Source: Vibrio sp. 10N.261.45.E2 (GTDB taxonomy: Bacteria; Pseudomonadota; Gammaproteobacteria; Enterobacterales; Vibrionaceae). From it: 64,000 bases of DNA. The translations under genes were made by a program, and so were the position numbers. Location of the stretch: assembly GCF_002875705.1 (NCBI RefSeq), contig NZ_MCZZ01000124.1, forward strand, positions 18,604 to 82,603. Reading direction: 5' to 3'. Below the pieces are notes generated by a model. It made no database searches. It was not told the origin of the DNA and saw only the letters and a list, made by a program, of their open reading frames with translations. Of this stretch, positions 8,090 to 16,687 are shown one piece after another (positions within the stretch are counted from its first letter, which is position 1; every line of letters begins with the position of its first letter).

Positions 8090-9130
8090 TTAGCCGTTGT
8101 TTGCTTGTTTCGCTAACTCAGCGGCTTTTTTCTTCGCGCGTTTAGCCGCATCTTTTTCCGCGAGTTTCTTAAGGCCAGCTTTAGTGTAAGCCGTACCTGT
8201 CGCGTGGGCGATATCACGAATCACGTCCCACTCTTCTTTGTAGCTGATTGGTGAGAAGCGGTCTGCACCTTTGAATGATGCGCTCATCTCAGGTGTGAAG
8301 CGGTAGCTAAAGAAAGCTTCGTTGATCTTCTCAACCAGCTCCGGTTTTAGGTTGTACGCGTAACCAAACGCAGACGTTGGGAAGCGCGGGCTACGGTAGA
8401 TGATCTTAAGTTCAGAATCATCAACACGGCCTGCTGCCACCATACGATCGTACACGTCAGATGCCACAGGTGCTGCATCATAGTCTCCGTTAAACACACC
8501 TAGGATAGATTGGTCATGCTTACCTGAGTAAAGCACTTTGTAGTCTTCATCTGGCACTAACCCTTTAGCTGGGAATAACGCTCGAGGAGCTAGGTTGCCA
8601 GAGTTTGATGATGCAGAAGTGTGTGCAACCTTTTTGCCTTTCAGATCAGCCATGGTGTTGATGCCGCTATCTTTACGCACAATGGTGATCAGATTGTAGC
8701 CTTGGAAACCAGACTCATCGCCTTTCACTGCAATTGGAACGTAACCCGCTAGGTTAACCGCGTAGCCAGTTGGGCCCGTAGAGAAACCAGCAACGTGCAA
8801 ACGACCAGAACGCATCGCTTCTACTTGTGCAGAGTTCGAGTGCACGGTGTAGTAGATCACTCGCTTACCCGTGATCTTGCTTAAGTGAGCTTGGAAGTCG
8901 GCAAACGCATCTTTGTATAACGCAGGATCTTCTACCGGTGTGTAGGTAAACACAAGTGTGCTTGGATCATTCCATTCATCTGGGTTCTTTGGTGAATCTG
9001 CCACTAGATCTTGGTTTTCATCACAGTATCGATCGTCTAACACACCACGGCTAGAGCAGTCGCTTGCCATAGCCATTGAAGGAAGTAGTAATGAGCTAGC
9101 GATTAACAGTCCTTTAACACTGATTTTCAT
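8090..9130 (-). CDS. phnD: PhnD-family periplasmic binding protein
   Basis: 346 residues from the ATG at 9130 (the in-frame TTG at 9136 is less likely; AAGG stands 9 bp before the ATG). The signal peptide is MKISVKGLLIASSLLLPSMA. The mature protein shows the PhnD pattern: TYTPVEDPALYKDAFADF, a YYTVHSNSAQVEAMRSGRLH segment, GKKVAHTSASSNSGNLAPRA (anion-binding loop) and GKHDQSILGVFNGDYDAAPV. The C-terminal 40 residues are Lys/Ala-rich, an unusual extension. It would capture the substrate for the two permeases. It has its own sigma-54-type promoter and two upstream dyads, shared in pattern with the phosphodiesterase gene. Confidence 0.93.
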   Translation of the reverse strand: MKISVKGLLIASSLLLPSMAMASDCSSRGVLDDRYCDENQDLVADSPKNPDEWNDPSTLVFTYTPVEDPALYKDAFADFQAHLSKITGKRVIYYTVHSNSAQVEAMRSGRLHVAGFSTGPTGYAVNLAGYVPIAVKGDESGFQGYNLITIVRKDSGINTMADLKGKKVAHTSASSNSGNLAPRALFPAKGLVPDEDYKVLYSGKHDQSILGVFNGDYDAAPVASDVYDRMVAAGRVDDSELKIIYRSPRFPTSAFGYAYNLKPELVEKINEAFFSYRFTPEMSASFKGADRFSPISYKEEWDVIRDIAHATGTAYTKAGLKKLAEKDAAKRAKKKAAELAKQANNG

Positions 9131-9174
9131 ATTCAAACCTTACTTTTACTTATTGTTGAAAGTCACCTTCACTA

Positions 9175-9192
9175 TTGCAGTCTTTGTGCCAG
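9175..9192 (-). promoter_or_regulatory. Sigma-54 (-24/-12) promoter of phnDCE
   Basis: Read on the minus strand, CTGGCACAAAGACTGCAA has the invariant GG and GC exactly 10 bases apart and matches TGGCAC-N5-TTGCA with one mismatch. Transcription would start near 9165, giving a leader of about 35 bases before the phnD ATG. Confidence 0.85.
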
Positions 9193-9251
9193 ATTTTTAT
9201 TTAAACCATTTCAACAACTTAAATGAAAAACCAAATTCAGAAATAAGTTTT

Positions 9252-9267
9252 GAGTCATTCATGTCCA
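9252..9267. promoter_or_regulatory. Upstream activator dyad 1 of phnD
   Basis: GAGTCATTCATGTCCA matches the dyad pattern GGG-N-CAT-N2-ATG-N-CCC in most positions. It is 34 bp from the second copy and starts about 60 bp upstream of the -24 element, the usual place for an NtrC-class activator. Confidence 0.7.
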
Positions 9268-9285
9268 ACCTAGAAGTAGGTATTT

Positions 9286-9301
9286 GGGTCATTTATGTCC
9301 C
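9286..9301. promoter_or_regulatory. Upstream activator dyad 2 of phnD
   Basis: GGGTCATTTATGTCCC is the best copy of the dyad, with arms GGG-CAT and ATG-CCC. The same sequence type recurs at 10791-10806 before the phosphodiesterase gene. It is the likely binding site of the adjacent NtrC-class regulator. Confidence 0.72.
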
Positions 9302-9315
9302 GCCAATTTAAGTGG

Positions 9316-9340
9316 TAAAAAAAGAGCCCGAAGGCTCTTT
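9316..9340 (-). terminator. Terminator of the phosphodiesterase gene
   Basis: AAAGAGCC-CGAA-GGCTCTTT with a seven-T run on the minus strand, 46 bp after the glpQ stop. It insulates glpQ from the phnD control region. Confidence 0.85.
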
Positions 9341-9385
9341 GGTTCACTACTTTTTCTCTTATTATTCTTCAATAATCCAGATAAC

Positions 9386-10606
9386 TTAGGCGTCGCTGTC
9401 CATGCAGTTTGCGTAGTAAGTTACCGTTGCAGGCCAGTCACTGAATACGCCCATGACACCAACATCTTGTGCCAGCACATCAAGCATTTTCATCATGTCG
9501 CCATCATTGTTGATGCCATCTTTCACGCTCTTGTAGTACCAACCGCCGCCTTGCGCTAGTGGGCCTGAACGTTCCAGAGTCCATGCGATAATCTCGAGGT
9601 CTGCATCTTTAGCGAGTTTGGCGTAGTTAGACGCAACCAGTTCATTGTTCTCATCTAAATCAACCAGAGCAAACAGGGGCGGCGCGATGATGTTTACACC
9701 CGCATCGTGCAGCTCTTTCATGTTCTCAACAGAAGCGACAAAGTCCGCTTGCTCGTAAACACGGTCATCAAGATAAACGGCTTGTTTACCGAATTTTGGT
9801 GCTGCTTTGATCCAGTACTTCACATCATCTAGGTTGAACGATTGCAAGTAAGTCTCTGAAGGTGCAAAGCCCGCATCTTTTAGTTCATCCACCAGCTTTT
9901 GCGCGTACATCTCTTGGCTGAAGCCATTGAAAGGCATCTCAACCGCTGCCGATTTCAATTCAGGTGTCACCTTCACGCCGTGCTCTTTAAATAGTGCTGC
10001 ACTTTCTGCGTGTGTCATCAGTGTCCCAGTTTGGCTGTAAAGGTCAGTTCTCCAACCCGGTGTGCCATTCATGTACTCTTCGACAGTGGTCGCTTTCGGA
10101 TTCGCGCCATCCATTTTCCCTTTGAGCGTCTTAAACTCTGCCAACGTGAAATCGGAAGTACGACACTCAACCTGAGCATCTTCACCTGTTGCTGGGTTCG
10201 CTGGTTTAAATGGAACTGAACACTTCTTAGCAAGTTCTGGATGCGCCAACACATCGGTTGTGGTGTGCAGATCACTTTGCGAGTGACGGCATACCAACGC
10301 TTTATCTTTAGTAAAAGTGACATCACACTCAACGACACCCGCCCCCATCTGAATGGCAGCTAAGTAGGATTCCTTAGTGTGCTCAGGAAACTGCATTGCA
10401 GCTCCGCGATGCCCAATAGAAAAATCACTACGATGAAAAGGCCCTTCGCTACAACTGAGCAGCTTGGTTTTCAAAGGGCTCTCGTCCATATTGTTGACTA
10501 AAAAGAGGGGACGAGGTCCTAGGTTTGCTGACTCTGTCGCCGCCCATGCTGTCATTGAGCTAACGCCGAGTATCAGAGCAATCGAACCTTTCAGTATTTG
10601 CTTCAT
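9386..10606 (-). CDS. glpQ: Periplasmic glycerophosphodiester phosphodiesterase
   Basis: 407 residues from the ATG at 10606, chosen because AAGGAG stands at the right distance and a signal peptide follows ([20 protein letters not shown], cut near AWA). It has GDPD hallmarks: [13 protein letters not shown] with the catalytic His, the ECDVTFTKD metal-binding acid pair, the second His in CRHSQSDLH, and a C-terminal barrel ending [11 protein letters not shown]. It should release glycerol-3-phosphate and an alcohol from deacylated phospholipids in the periplasm. It is flanked by the importer and the two-component genes and has its own sigma-54 promoter with a matching upstream dyad, so import of its product or a related phosphate ester by PhnDCE is a reasonable inference. 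Confidence 0.92.
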   Translation of the reverse strand: MKQILKGSIALILGVSSMTAWAATESANLGPRPLFLVNNMDESPLKTKLLSCSEGPFHRSDFSIGHRGAAMQFPEHTKESYLAAIQMGAGVVECDVTFTKDKALVCRHSQSDLHTTTDVLAHPELAKKCSVPFKPANPATGEDAQVECRTSDFTLAEFKTLKGKMDGANPKATTVEEYMNGTPGWRTDLYSQTGTLMTHAESAALFKEHGVKVTPELKSAAVEMPFNGFSQEMYAQKLVDELKDAGFAPSETYLQSFNLDDVKYWIKAAPKFGKQAVYLDDRVYEQADFVASVENMKELHDAGVNIIAPPLFALVDLDENNELVASNYAKLAKDADLEIIAWTLERSGPLAQGGGWYYKSVKDGINNDGDMMKMLDVLAQDVGVMGVFSDWPATVTYYANCMDSDA

Positions 10607-10712
10607 GTTTGTATCTCCTTGCAACAAGCAATTATTTTCTAACTTCCTTAATTCGGTCATTCCGATTTTCTCTAAGGTGACCTCATGTGGGCAGATCCCA
10701 CAACGTAGGGAT

Positions 10713-10729
10713 TGCACGCTTTGTGCCAA
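10713..10729 (-). promoter_or_regulatory. Sigma-54 (-24/-12) promoter of glpQ
   Basis: On the minus strand TTGGCACAAAGCGTGCA has GG and GC 10 bases apart and is almost the same as the phnD promoter (TGGCACAAAG in both). The predicted start near 10703 leaves a leader of about 95 bases. Confidence 0.86.
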
Positions 10730-10768
10730 ATATTAAAACTCTTTTATTACAATTACTTGAAACAGTTA

Positions 10769-10786
10769 ATCATTCGACTAAATGAT
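10769..10786. promoter_or_regulatory. Inverted repeat in glpQ control region
   Basis: ATCATT-CGACTA-AATGAT: perfect 6-bp arms, 40 bp upstream of the -24 element. It could be a second regulator site or an IHF/activator accessory site; the sequence differs from the GGG-CAT/ATG-CCC dyads. Confidence 0.4.
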
Positions 10787-10790
10787 AAAT

Positions 10791-10806
10791 GGGTCATTGT
10801 TGTCTT
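10791..10806. promoter_or_regulatory. Upstream activator dyad of glpQ
   Basis: GGGTCATTGTTGTCTT keeps the strong left arm GGGTCATT of the phnD dyads and part of the right arm. It begins 62 bp from the -24 element, almost the same distance as in phnD. Confidence 0.65.
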
Positions 10807-10867
10807 ATGCTTTTTTCTTCAGCTTTTTTTGGGGTTAGCTTTGCTATTTGACAACCAACGTCGAGAC

Positions 10868-12220
10868 TTAGGCTTTAAAACTCTCTTTATCCAACTGGTG
10901 TTTCTTCATTTTTCGATAAAGCGTTTTACGTGGTAGATTCAGCTTGCTCGAGACCTCATTAATATTGCCAGCGCTTTCAATCAACGCCTCGGTCAGTACA
11001 TTTCTCTCGTACTGCTCCATCTGCTTTTCAAAGGCGAAATCTTCCCCAGTCGATTCACAAATCGGCGATTGAAGATCAAAGCCATCTCCGACAATACCCA
11101 GTACAAACCGGTCAGCAACATTACGTAATTCACGTACGTTTCCAGGCCATTCATGTCGGCAGAGTTGTTGTATCTGTTCAGGGTAAATCGTTGATGGGCG
11201 CGTCTTGTACTTGTGGCTCGCTTGAATCACAAAGTGACGGAACAACACCTGAATGTCCTCTTTGCGTTGGCGAAGTGCCGGAAGATTTAAACTGGCAATA
11301 TTTAAGCGATAGAAAAGGTCGGCTCTGAATTCACCAGATTCACTGAGGCTTGCGAGGTCAGCTTTACTGGCAGCGACGACTACAATATCGACAGGTATCA
11401 ATTCATTGCCACCAACACGCTCGATCACTCGCTCTTGAATCACGCGCAGTAATTTGATCTGCACTGCGATCGGCATGCTTTCAATTTCATCGAGGAAAAG
11501 AGTACCACCATTGGCTTGTTCTATCTTACCAATGCGTTTCTTATTGGCGCTGGTAAACGAGCCCGCTTCATGACCAAACAACTCACTCTCAATAATGCTC
11601 TCTGTCATGCCACCACAGTTTATTGCGACAAACGGCTTTACCTTGCGACGGCTAAATTGGTGCAAGGCGCGAGCAATCACCTCTTTGCCCGTTCCAGTCT
11701 CGCCATTAATGATGGTATCAACCCCTGTATGAGACAGCGCAAGCACTTGCTTACGTATGGTGTCCATCGCCTTGGATTGGCCGATAACCACAGATTCAAT
11801 GGGTAGTTCTGTATCCTGATCGTCGTCTAACGTTGCAGGACTATTGTGCTGACACTGCGCTAACGCCAAGTCGAGTTTTTCTACCAACTCACTGGCATTG
11901 AGGGGCTTTTCTAGAAAGTCGAACGCACCTAACTTCATCGCCTCTATCGCCATAGGAATATCACCATGCCCACTCATCAGTAACACAGGAACGTTAGCTG
12001 CGCGATGTTGGATTGAGCTCAACAATGTAAGCCCGTCGACTTGTGGCATTCGCACATCACACAACACCACCGACTGACTGTTTGCTTTGAGTGATTTAAG
12101 GCCAAGGTTTGGGTCGGTAAAGCTAGTGACGCTAAACCCTTCGAGCTCCAACATTTCACTCACTGCTTCAACAACGTCTGTTTCATCGTCGATAAGAACT
12201 ATGTGTTTTTCTGAAGTCAT
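10868..12220 (-). CDS. NtrC-class sigma-54-dependent response regulator with GSFTSA loop
   Basis: 450 residues: receiver domain 1-120 (acidic pair DDE near residue 11, phospho-acceptor in VVLCDVRMP, Lys in FLEKPL), AAA+ domain (Walker A GETGTGKE, Walker B GGTLFLDEIES, arginine-rich sensor FRADLFYRLN) and a C-terminal Fis-type HTH (NINEVSSKLNLPRKTLYRKM). It belongs with DctD-like regulators. The sigma-54 contact loop, normally GAFTGA, reads GSFTSA here (codons at 11546-11563). The gene overlaps the kinase stop by 4 bp (ATGA). Two well-matched sigma-54 promoters in front of the adjacent target genes imply that it still activates sigma-54 polymerase. Confidence 0.93.
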   Translation of the reverse strand: MTSEKHIVLIDDETDVVEAVSEMLELEGFSVTSFTDPNLGLKSLKANSQSVVLCDVRMPQVDGLTLLSSIQHRAANVPVLLMSGHGDIPMAIEAMKLGAFDFLEKPLNASELVEKLDLALAQCQHNSPATLDDDQDTELPIESVVIGQSKAMDTIRKQVLALSHTGVDTIINGETGTGKEVIARALHQFSRRKVKPFVAINCGGMTESIIESELFGHEAGSFTSANKKRIGKIEQANGGTLFLDEIESMPIAVQIKLLRVIQERVIERVGGNELIPVDIVVVAASKADLASLSESGEFRADLFYRLNIASLNLPALRQRKEDIQVLFRHFVIQASHKYKTRPSTIYPEQIQQLCRHEWPGNVRELRNVADRFVLGIVGDGFDLQSPICESTGEDFAFEKQMEQYERNVLTEALIESAGNINEVSSKLNLPRKTLYRKMKKHQLDKESFKA

Positions 12221-14181
12221 GAGTCTGTGCCTTTTGGTAGAGTGACGATAAAGGTGGTGCCTTGGTGTTCAACTGATTCCACGTGAATCGAGCCGCCAAA
12301 GTCTTTAATTATGTTGTATGCGATAGACAAACCGAGCCCGAGCCCCTTACCTGTTGTCTTACGGGTATAAAATGGGTCGAACAGATAAGGGATGTCCTCT
12401 TCGGGTATCCCTAATCCATTGTCCTTAACTGCAATTTGAATAGTGTTCGGATACTCTTGAGTGGAGATGCTGAGCAGAGGCTGCTCCCTATGTTCAACGG
12501 CATCCAGAGCATTGCTGATCAAATTCACCAGTACCTGCTCCAAGCGAATGCTGTTGGCTCGCACCATTTGATCGCTTTGTGGGGAATAGTGAATCAGCAC
12601 CCTACTCTGCCGAGTTTCAAAAAGGTCGATCGCATCGCCAATCACCTTATCCACCTCGACGTTATCAATTTTGCCGTCACTCTTGCGTGAGAAGGCTTTC
12701 AAGTGACGGGTGATTGCCGCCACCTTATCTAGCAGGACTTCAATCTTTTGAAGGTTCTCTTCAGCTCTATCTGGTCTTTGCTTACCTAACCACAGTTGCG
12801 CGCTTCGAACATGACTGTTCACCGCCGTTAATGGTTGGTTGATCTCGTGAGTAATGCCAACACTTAACTGCCCCAACGCTGCCAGTTTTCCTGCTTGGAT
12901 TAACTCATCTTGAGTAACACGCAGTTTGGCTTCGGCTAGGGTTCGCTCTTCTACTTCGGCCTCTAATTTTCGATTGGTTTGTTTCACGACTTTGGCGGTG
13001 GTTTGGAATACCTTTAAGTACTTGGCCATTTGTGTCACTTCGTCTTTGCCACGAATCGAAACTTCGGTATCTAAATGACCGGTAGAAATTGCAAACATGT
13101 TGTCTTTCAGCTGTAAAAGCCTCTCCAAAATGCTCTTACGCACGTAGAACCATGAGATAGCCGCGGCAGCCAGCACACTAAAAAGAGAGAGAAAAAGTGA
13201 CAAACGTTGGTTCGATTGCAAAGAGTGCTGCGCCTGTTGAATCGACAGGTCAATATTACTGTTCACTTGGCTGGTGTTGCGTTCAATCTGCACCGTTAAC
13301 TGATTCAAATGCTCACGGCTGTTTTGTAAGAAATATTGCTCTTGATAGAGATGGTCGAGCGCTTTATTTTTCAGCCCATACAAGCTGCTATCACTTGAGG
13401 CTAGGTTGTAAATCACGGTAAGTTGATGATCTAGTTCTGGAAAGGCACTTCTTAGATCGCCACTTACCCAAAGCTGCCACCATTCTTCTCCAACCTGCTC
13501 AAGTCGTAAACTGGTGTAATCCAGCTCATTAAAACTGGAGTCGTTATACAGTTTTTCTACCAAGCCTAATTGGTAGTACAGCAGGGATTTTAACTGCGTG
13601 TATTGGATCTGGTCTTTGGCTGATTCAGGCAAGCTATCGAGTGAATCACTGGCTTGCTGCAATAGCGGGTAAAAGCCTTCGAGTAGATTTCGAAGTTCTT
13701 GGTTGAGCTGTTCAGATTCAATCTCACTTTGGTACAACAGACTGAGGCTATTGTTAACTTGAGCAATAAGATCTTTAAAATAGGAGTGATAATCCGGAAA
13801 TTGCACCATAACGCTATTCATGACTGAAATAGCGTCTTCAATTTTTATCATCGCTTGTTTACGCTCTAAATTGGATTCAGCATCACTGAGTTGAGATGAG
13901 GTTGTGATAATGACACGCACCATGTCATTTAAGCGAGCTGCGTTATCTAAAGCGGGGATTTCACTCTCTTTTAGCTCAACAAGGCGTTGATTTAGGTTAT
14001 CAAAGGTGAAACTGGAGACTACCGAGAGGAAGATGGTAGTCATCGATAACATGGCTAACGCCAGCACCAAACGCAACTCTATGCCTTTCCAGCCAAACCA
14101 CTTACGACGCGGAATCTTGATCGGAAATGGACGTTCAAAACGGTCCTTGTTGTCTATCACCTTTGAGACACGACTACTCAC
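12217..14181 (-). CDS. Membrane sensor histidine kinase, partner of the NtrC-class regulator
   Basis: About 654 residues from the GTG at 14181, which has AAGG 8 bp upstream; an in-frame TTG at 14211 would add ten residues. Order: cytoplasmic basic tail, membrane helix (LRLVLALAMLSMTTIFLSVV), a long helical periplasmic sensor of about 270 residues, second helix (LFLSLFSVLAAAAISWFYV), HAMP, coiled coil, HisKA with phospho-acceptor in ITHEINQPL, and HATPase (DNGLGIPEEDIP, GLGLGLSIAYNI). The sensor looks like a long helical bundle, unlike the Cache sensor of DctB, so the ligand may be detected through a binding protein such as PhnD. Translationally coupled to the regulator. Confidence 0.92.
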   Translation of the reverse strand: MSSRVSKVIDNKDRFERPFPIKIPRRKWFGWKGIELRLVLALAMLSMTTIFLSVVSSFTFDNLNQRLVELKESEIPALDNAARLNDMVRVIITTSSQLSDAESNLERKQAMIKIEDAISVMNSVMVQFPDYHSYFKDLIAQVNNSLSLLYQSEIESEQLNQELRNLLEGFYPLLQQASDSLDSLPESAKDQIQYTQLKSLLYYQLGLVEKLYNDSSFNELDYTSLRLEQVGEEWWQLWVSGDLRSAFPELDHQLTVIYNLASSDSSLYGLKNKALDHLYQEQYFLQNSREHLNQLTVQIERNTSQVNSNIDLSIQQAQHSLQSNQRLSLFLSLFSVLAAAAISWFYVRKSILERLLQLKDNMFAISTGHLDTEVSIRGKDEVTQMAKYLKVFQTTAKVVKQTNRKLEAEVEERTLAEAKLRVTQDELIQAGKLAALGQLSVGITHEINQPLTAVNSHVRSAQLWLGKQRPDRAEENLQKIEVLLDKVAAITRHLKAFSRKSDGKIDNVEVDKVIGDAIDLFETRQSRVLIHYSPQSDQMVRANSIRLEQVLVNLISNALDAVEHREQPLLSISTQEYPNTIQIAVKDNGLGIPEEDIPYLFDPFYTRKTTGKGLGLGLSIAYNIIKDFGGSIHVESVEHQGTTFIVTLPKGTDS

Positions 14182-14418
14182 TCGCCCCACCTTCTTCTCA
14201 TCAAAAACCAACAGTAAAGGTCAACGATTCAATCAGTTAGGTGGTTAGCCCGACTTAAAATCACTTCAAATAGTTTTAGTGAAACTATGAAAACAAGAGT
14301 AATCATTAACATTTCACATAAAACACTATAACAATTATTTTATAAACCCCAGACTGTCTGTTTTGAGAGAGAAGAAAGTGACTTCACCGACAGAAACGTG
14401 ATTACTCTATCAATATAA

Positions 14419-14452
14419 AAAAATCGCATAGGTTAACGCCTATGCGATTTTT
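14419..14452. terminator. Bidirectional terminator after dgcA
   Basis: AAATCGCATAGG-TTAACG-CCTATGCGATTT, a perfect 12-bp stem with A-run and T-run on opposite sides; it ends the dgcA transcript on the minus strand. Confidence 0.87.
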
Positions 14453-14485
14453 GTATGGAGAGAGTTCTAACTGAATAGTTCAGAA

Positions 14486-15472
14486 TTAGAGAATGATCAT
14501 TCCATCTCGATAAGTCAGTGCTGGCGACAAGTCTTGACCAAGTAATACAGGTCCATCGAGATCGACAATTTCAGATTGCACAGCGATAGGCAGCGCTGCA
14601 CGCATGGCCAGTGAAGTGCCAAGCATACAGCCCGACATCAAAGTAAAACCAAGCCTTTGCGCTTCTTCGGCAAGTGCTAATGCTTCTGTCAAACCACCGG
14701 TTTTATCAAGCTTGATGTTGACCATTTCATACTTTCCCAATAACGAAGGCAGTTGAGAAGTGGTATGACAGCTTTCATCAGCACACAGTGGGATAGGATG
14801 CTTGATGTGTGCCAGCGAGGCATCATGCTGTTGTGGTAAAGGTTGCTCAATCATCGCAATATCAAACTCAGTTAGCTGATTGAACAGCTCTTCGAGATTC
14901 AATCCGGTCCAAGCTTCATTAGCATCCAGTACAATTTTAACTTCGGGAGCAGCTTCTCGGACAGTGCGCACGCGCTCTACCACTTGCTCACCATCAAGCT
15001 TCACTTTTAAAAGTTTCGCACCGTTCGCCACATAATCACGAGCTTGTGTTGCCATGGCTTCTGGTGTGCCAATCGAGACTGTCATTGCAGTAACAATCTG
15101 CGCTGGTAGATCGAACAAGCTATTCGGAAAGGTCTGGTCGTTCTGCTGCGCTTGATAATCCCAAAGCGCACAGTCGATAGCATTACGCGCAGCTCCTCCG
15201 GTCAATGAAGACTGAAGATGATCTCGTAATTCTTCAGGATTCGTCATACCACGCTCAAAGGCCATTTCAATAGAGCTCGAAGCTTGTTGAATTTGCACCA
15301 ACACAGACTCTGATGACTCACCATAACGTGGGTAAGGCGTACATTCGCCCTGAGCTCGTTTGCCATCATGTTCAATGTAAACACGAACAACGCGACACTC
15401 AGTTCGACTGCCACGAGAGATGCGAAAAGGCGTTTGCATCGCGATAGTAATGGGTTCTGCTGTAATCTTCAT
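14486..15472 (-). CDS. dgcA: N-acetyl-D-glutamate racemase, enolase superfamily
   Basis: 328 residues of the muconate-lactonizing/Ala-Glu epimerase group. Catalytic set: KVK (Lys156, Lys158), metal ligands Asp183 (VLDANEAW), Glu209 (IEQPLP) and Asp232 (CADESCH), and Lys in VNIKLDKTGG. By itself this could be L-Ala-D/L-Glu epimerase (YcjG-type). The gene 57 bp upstream is a DUF1611 acyltransferase (dgcN), and that pairing is the known marine pathway in which D-Glu is N-acetylated and then racemised to N-acetyl-L-Glu. I therefore prefer dgcA, with the dipeptide epimerase as the alternative. Confidence 0.85.
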   Translation of the reverse strand: MKITAEPITIAMQTPFRISRGSRTECRVVRVYIEHDGKRAQGECTPYPRYGESSESVLVQIQQASSSIEMAFERGMTNPEELRDHLQSSLTGGAARNAIDCALWDYQAQQNDQTFPNSLFDLPAQIVTAMTVSIGTPEAMATQARDYVANGAKLLKVKLDGEQVVERVRTVREAAPEVKIVLDANEAWTGLNLEELFNQLTEFDIAMIEQPLPQQHDASLAHIKHPIPLCADESCHTTSQLPSLLGKYEMVNIKLDKTGGLTEALALAEEAQRLGFTLMSGCMLGTSLAMRAALPIAVQSEIVDLDGPVLLGQDLSPALTYRDGMIIL

Positions 15473-15529
15473 AATTTCACTCGGTTGATATCCGCTTTAA
15501 CAAATGGAAACGTAGAAATGATGAAATCG

Positions 15530-16537
15530 TTAAAGTGAATGTCGCAAATGATCAGTAATCTGTTGTACACCAAAACGCACAGGATCCGTCACGGGTACTT
15601 GATAAAGTGTGGTCCATTCTTGGCACAATGTCTCAGCATCTTCAATGCTCATCGCCGACGTGTTCAAGCAGATACCCACCAGTTTCACGTCTGGATTGGT
15701 CAGTCGCGCCGCTTGCAAGTTAGCTTCAATGGTCTGTTCAATCGTTGGCAATTGCGCATGAGGAAGGTTGCGAATATGTGGTCGCCCTACTTCATGGCAC
15801 AGCACTAAGGCATCAGCTTGTGCGCCATGTAATAACCCCAAACTCACGCCAGCAAAAGACGGATTAAACAAGGAACCTTGCCCTTCAATGATGTCCCAAT
15901 CGTGGTCGGTAAAATCCGGGCTGATTGCTTCAACCGCGCCAGAAATAAAATCCGCGACTACAGCATCAATCGAAATACCGTTGCCTTCAATCAAGATACC
16001 CGTTTGGCCTGTCGCTTTAAACTGAGCAGATATCCCCGCTTCTTTAAGCGATTTTCCAATCGCCAACGCCGAAAACATTTTGCCGACTGAGCAATCTGTT
16101 CCGACAGTAAGCAGGCGTTTACCTTGACGAGGCTTGCCATTACCAACATTAAGAGCACCATCAAAATGGCGTACATCATGAAGCTTAGTCAATCCTCGCT
16201 GTTGCATGTCAGCAAGCGGTGAAAATTCACTCAAGCGCTGGTGCATGCCCGATGCAATCTCAAATCCCATTTCTGCAGCTGCCATTATGGTTGGTTGCCA
16301 TGACTCAGGGATCACTCCGCCCGGATTGGCAGTACCAATAACTAGCGTTTTCGCTCCCTGCGCTTGTGCCTGTTGCAAGGTCATATCCGTTAAACCAAGA
16401 GAAACGGTCTCTTCTGTTAAACGCAATTGGCCGACGCAGATTTCAGGTCGCCATTGGTGGATACCACGAGCGGTTTTTGCGGCGAGTGGGTCAGTAACAT
16501 CCCCAAGAAAAAGAAGGTAAGGTTGAGCGATAGACAT
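15530..16537 (-). CDS. dgcN: D-glutamate N-acetyltransferase, DUF1611 family
   Basis: About 335 residues. The ATG at 16537 has AGGA six bases upstream; the ATG at 16543 lies too close to it. The family mark is a P-loop-like GTDCSVGKM in the middle, preceded by a Rossmann-type N-terminal half (GTANPGGVIPESW) and followed by DIIEGQGSLFNPSFAGVSLG and HEVGRPHIRNLP. In the described D-Glu pathway DgcN acetylates D-Glu before DgcA racemises it, feeding carbon and nitrogen into the L-Glu/arginine pool. It is between the regulator and dgcA in the same direction. Confidence 0.87.
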   Translation of the reverse strand: MSIAQPYLLFLGDVTDPLAAKTARGIHQWRPEICVGQLRLTEETVSLGLTDMTLQQAQAQGAKTLVIGTANPGGVIPESWQPTIMAAAEMGFEIASGMHQRLSEFSPLADMQQRGLTKLHDVRHFDGALNVGNGKPRQGKRLLTVGTDCSVGKMFSALAIGKSLKEAGISAQFKATGQTGILIEGNGISIDAVVADFISGAVEAISPDFTDHDWDIIEGQGSLFNPSFAGVSLGLLHGAQADALVLCHEVGRPHIRNLPHAQLPTIEQTIEANLQAARLTNPDVKLVGICLNTSAMSIEDAETLCQEWTTLYQVPVTDPVRFGVQQITDHLRHSL

Positions 16538-16687
16538 GAGCATTCCTATTTAATAAGTCCTTGTATGGATTTACTTTAATTAAGAATTTGAGCCCTGCCG
16601 AATGCCTATTCATCGGGCGCCTATAACATGATGTTATGGGTTATAAATTGGCTAGTGGTTTTTGGTGGTAGATGAAATAGATAGAAC

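Noticed and set aside
9137..10868. PhoB boxes before phnD or glpQ
   Set aside because: No tandem CTGTCAT-like repeats at either promoter; the sigma-54 elements explain the region better.
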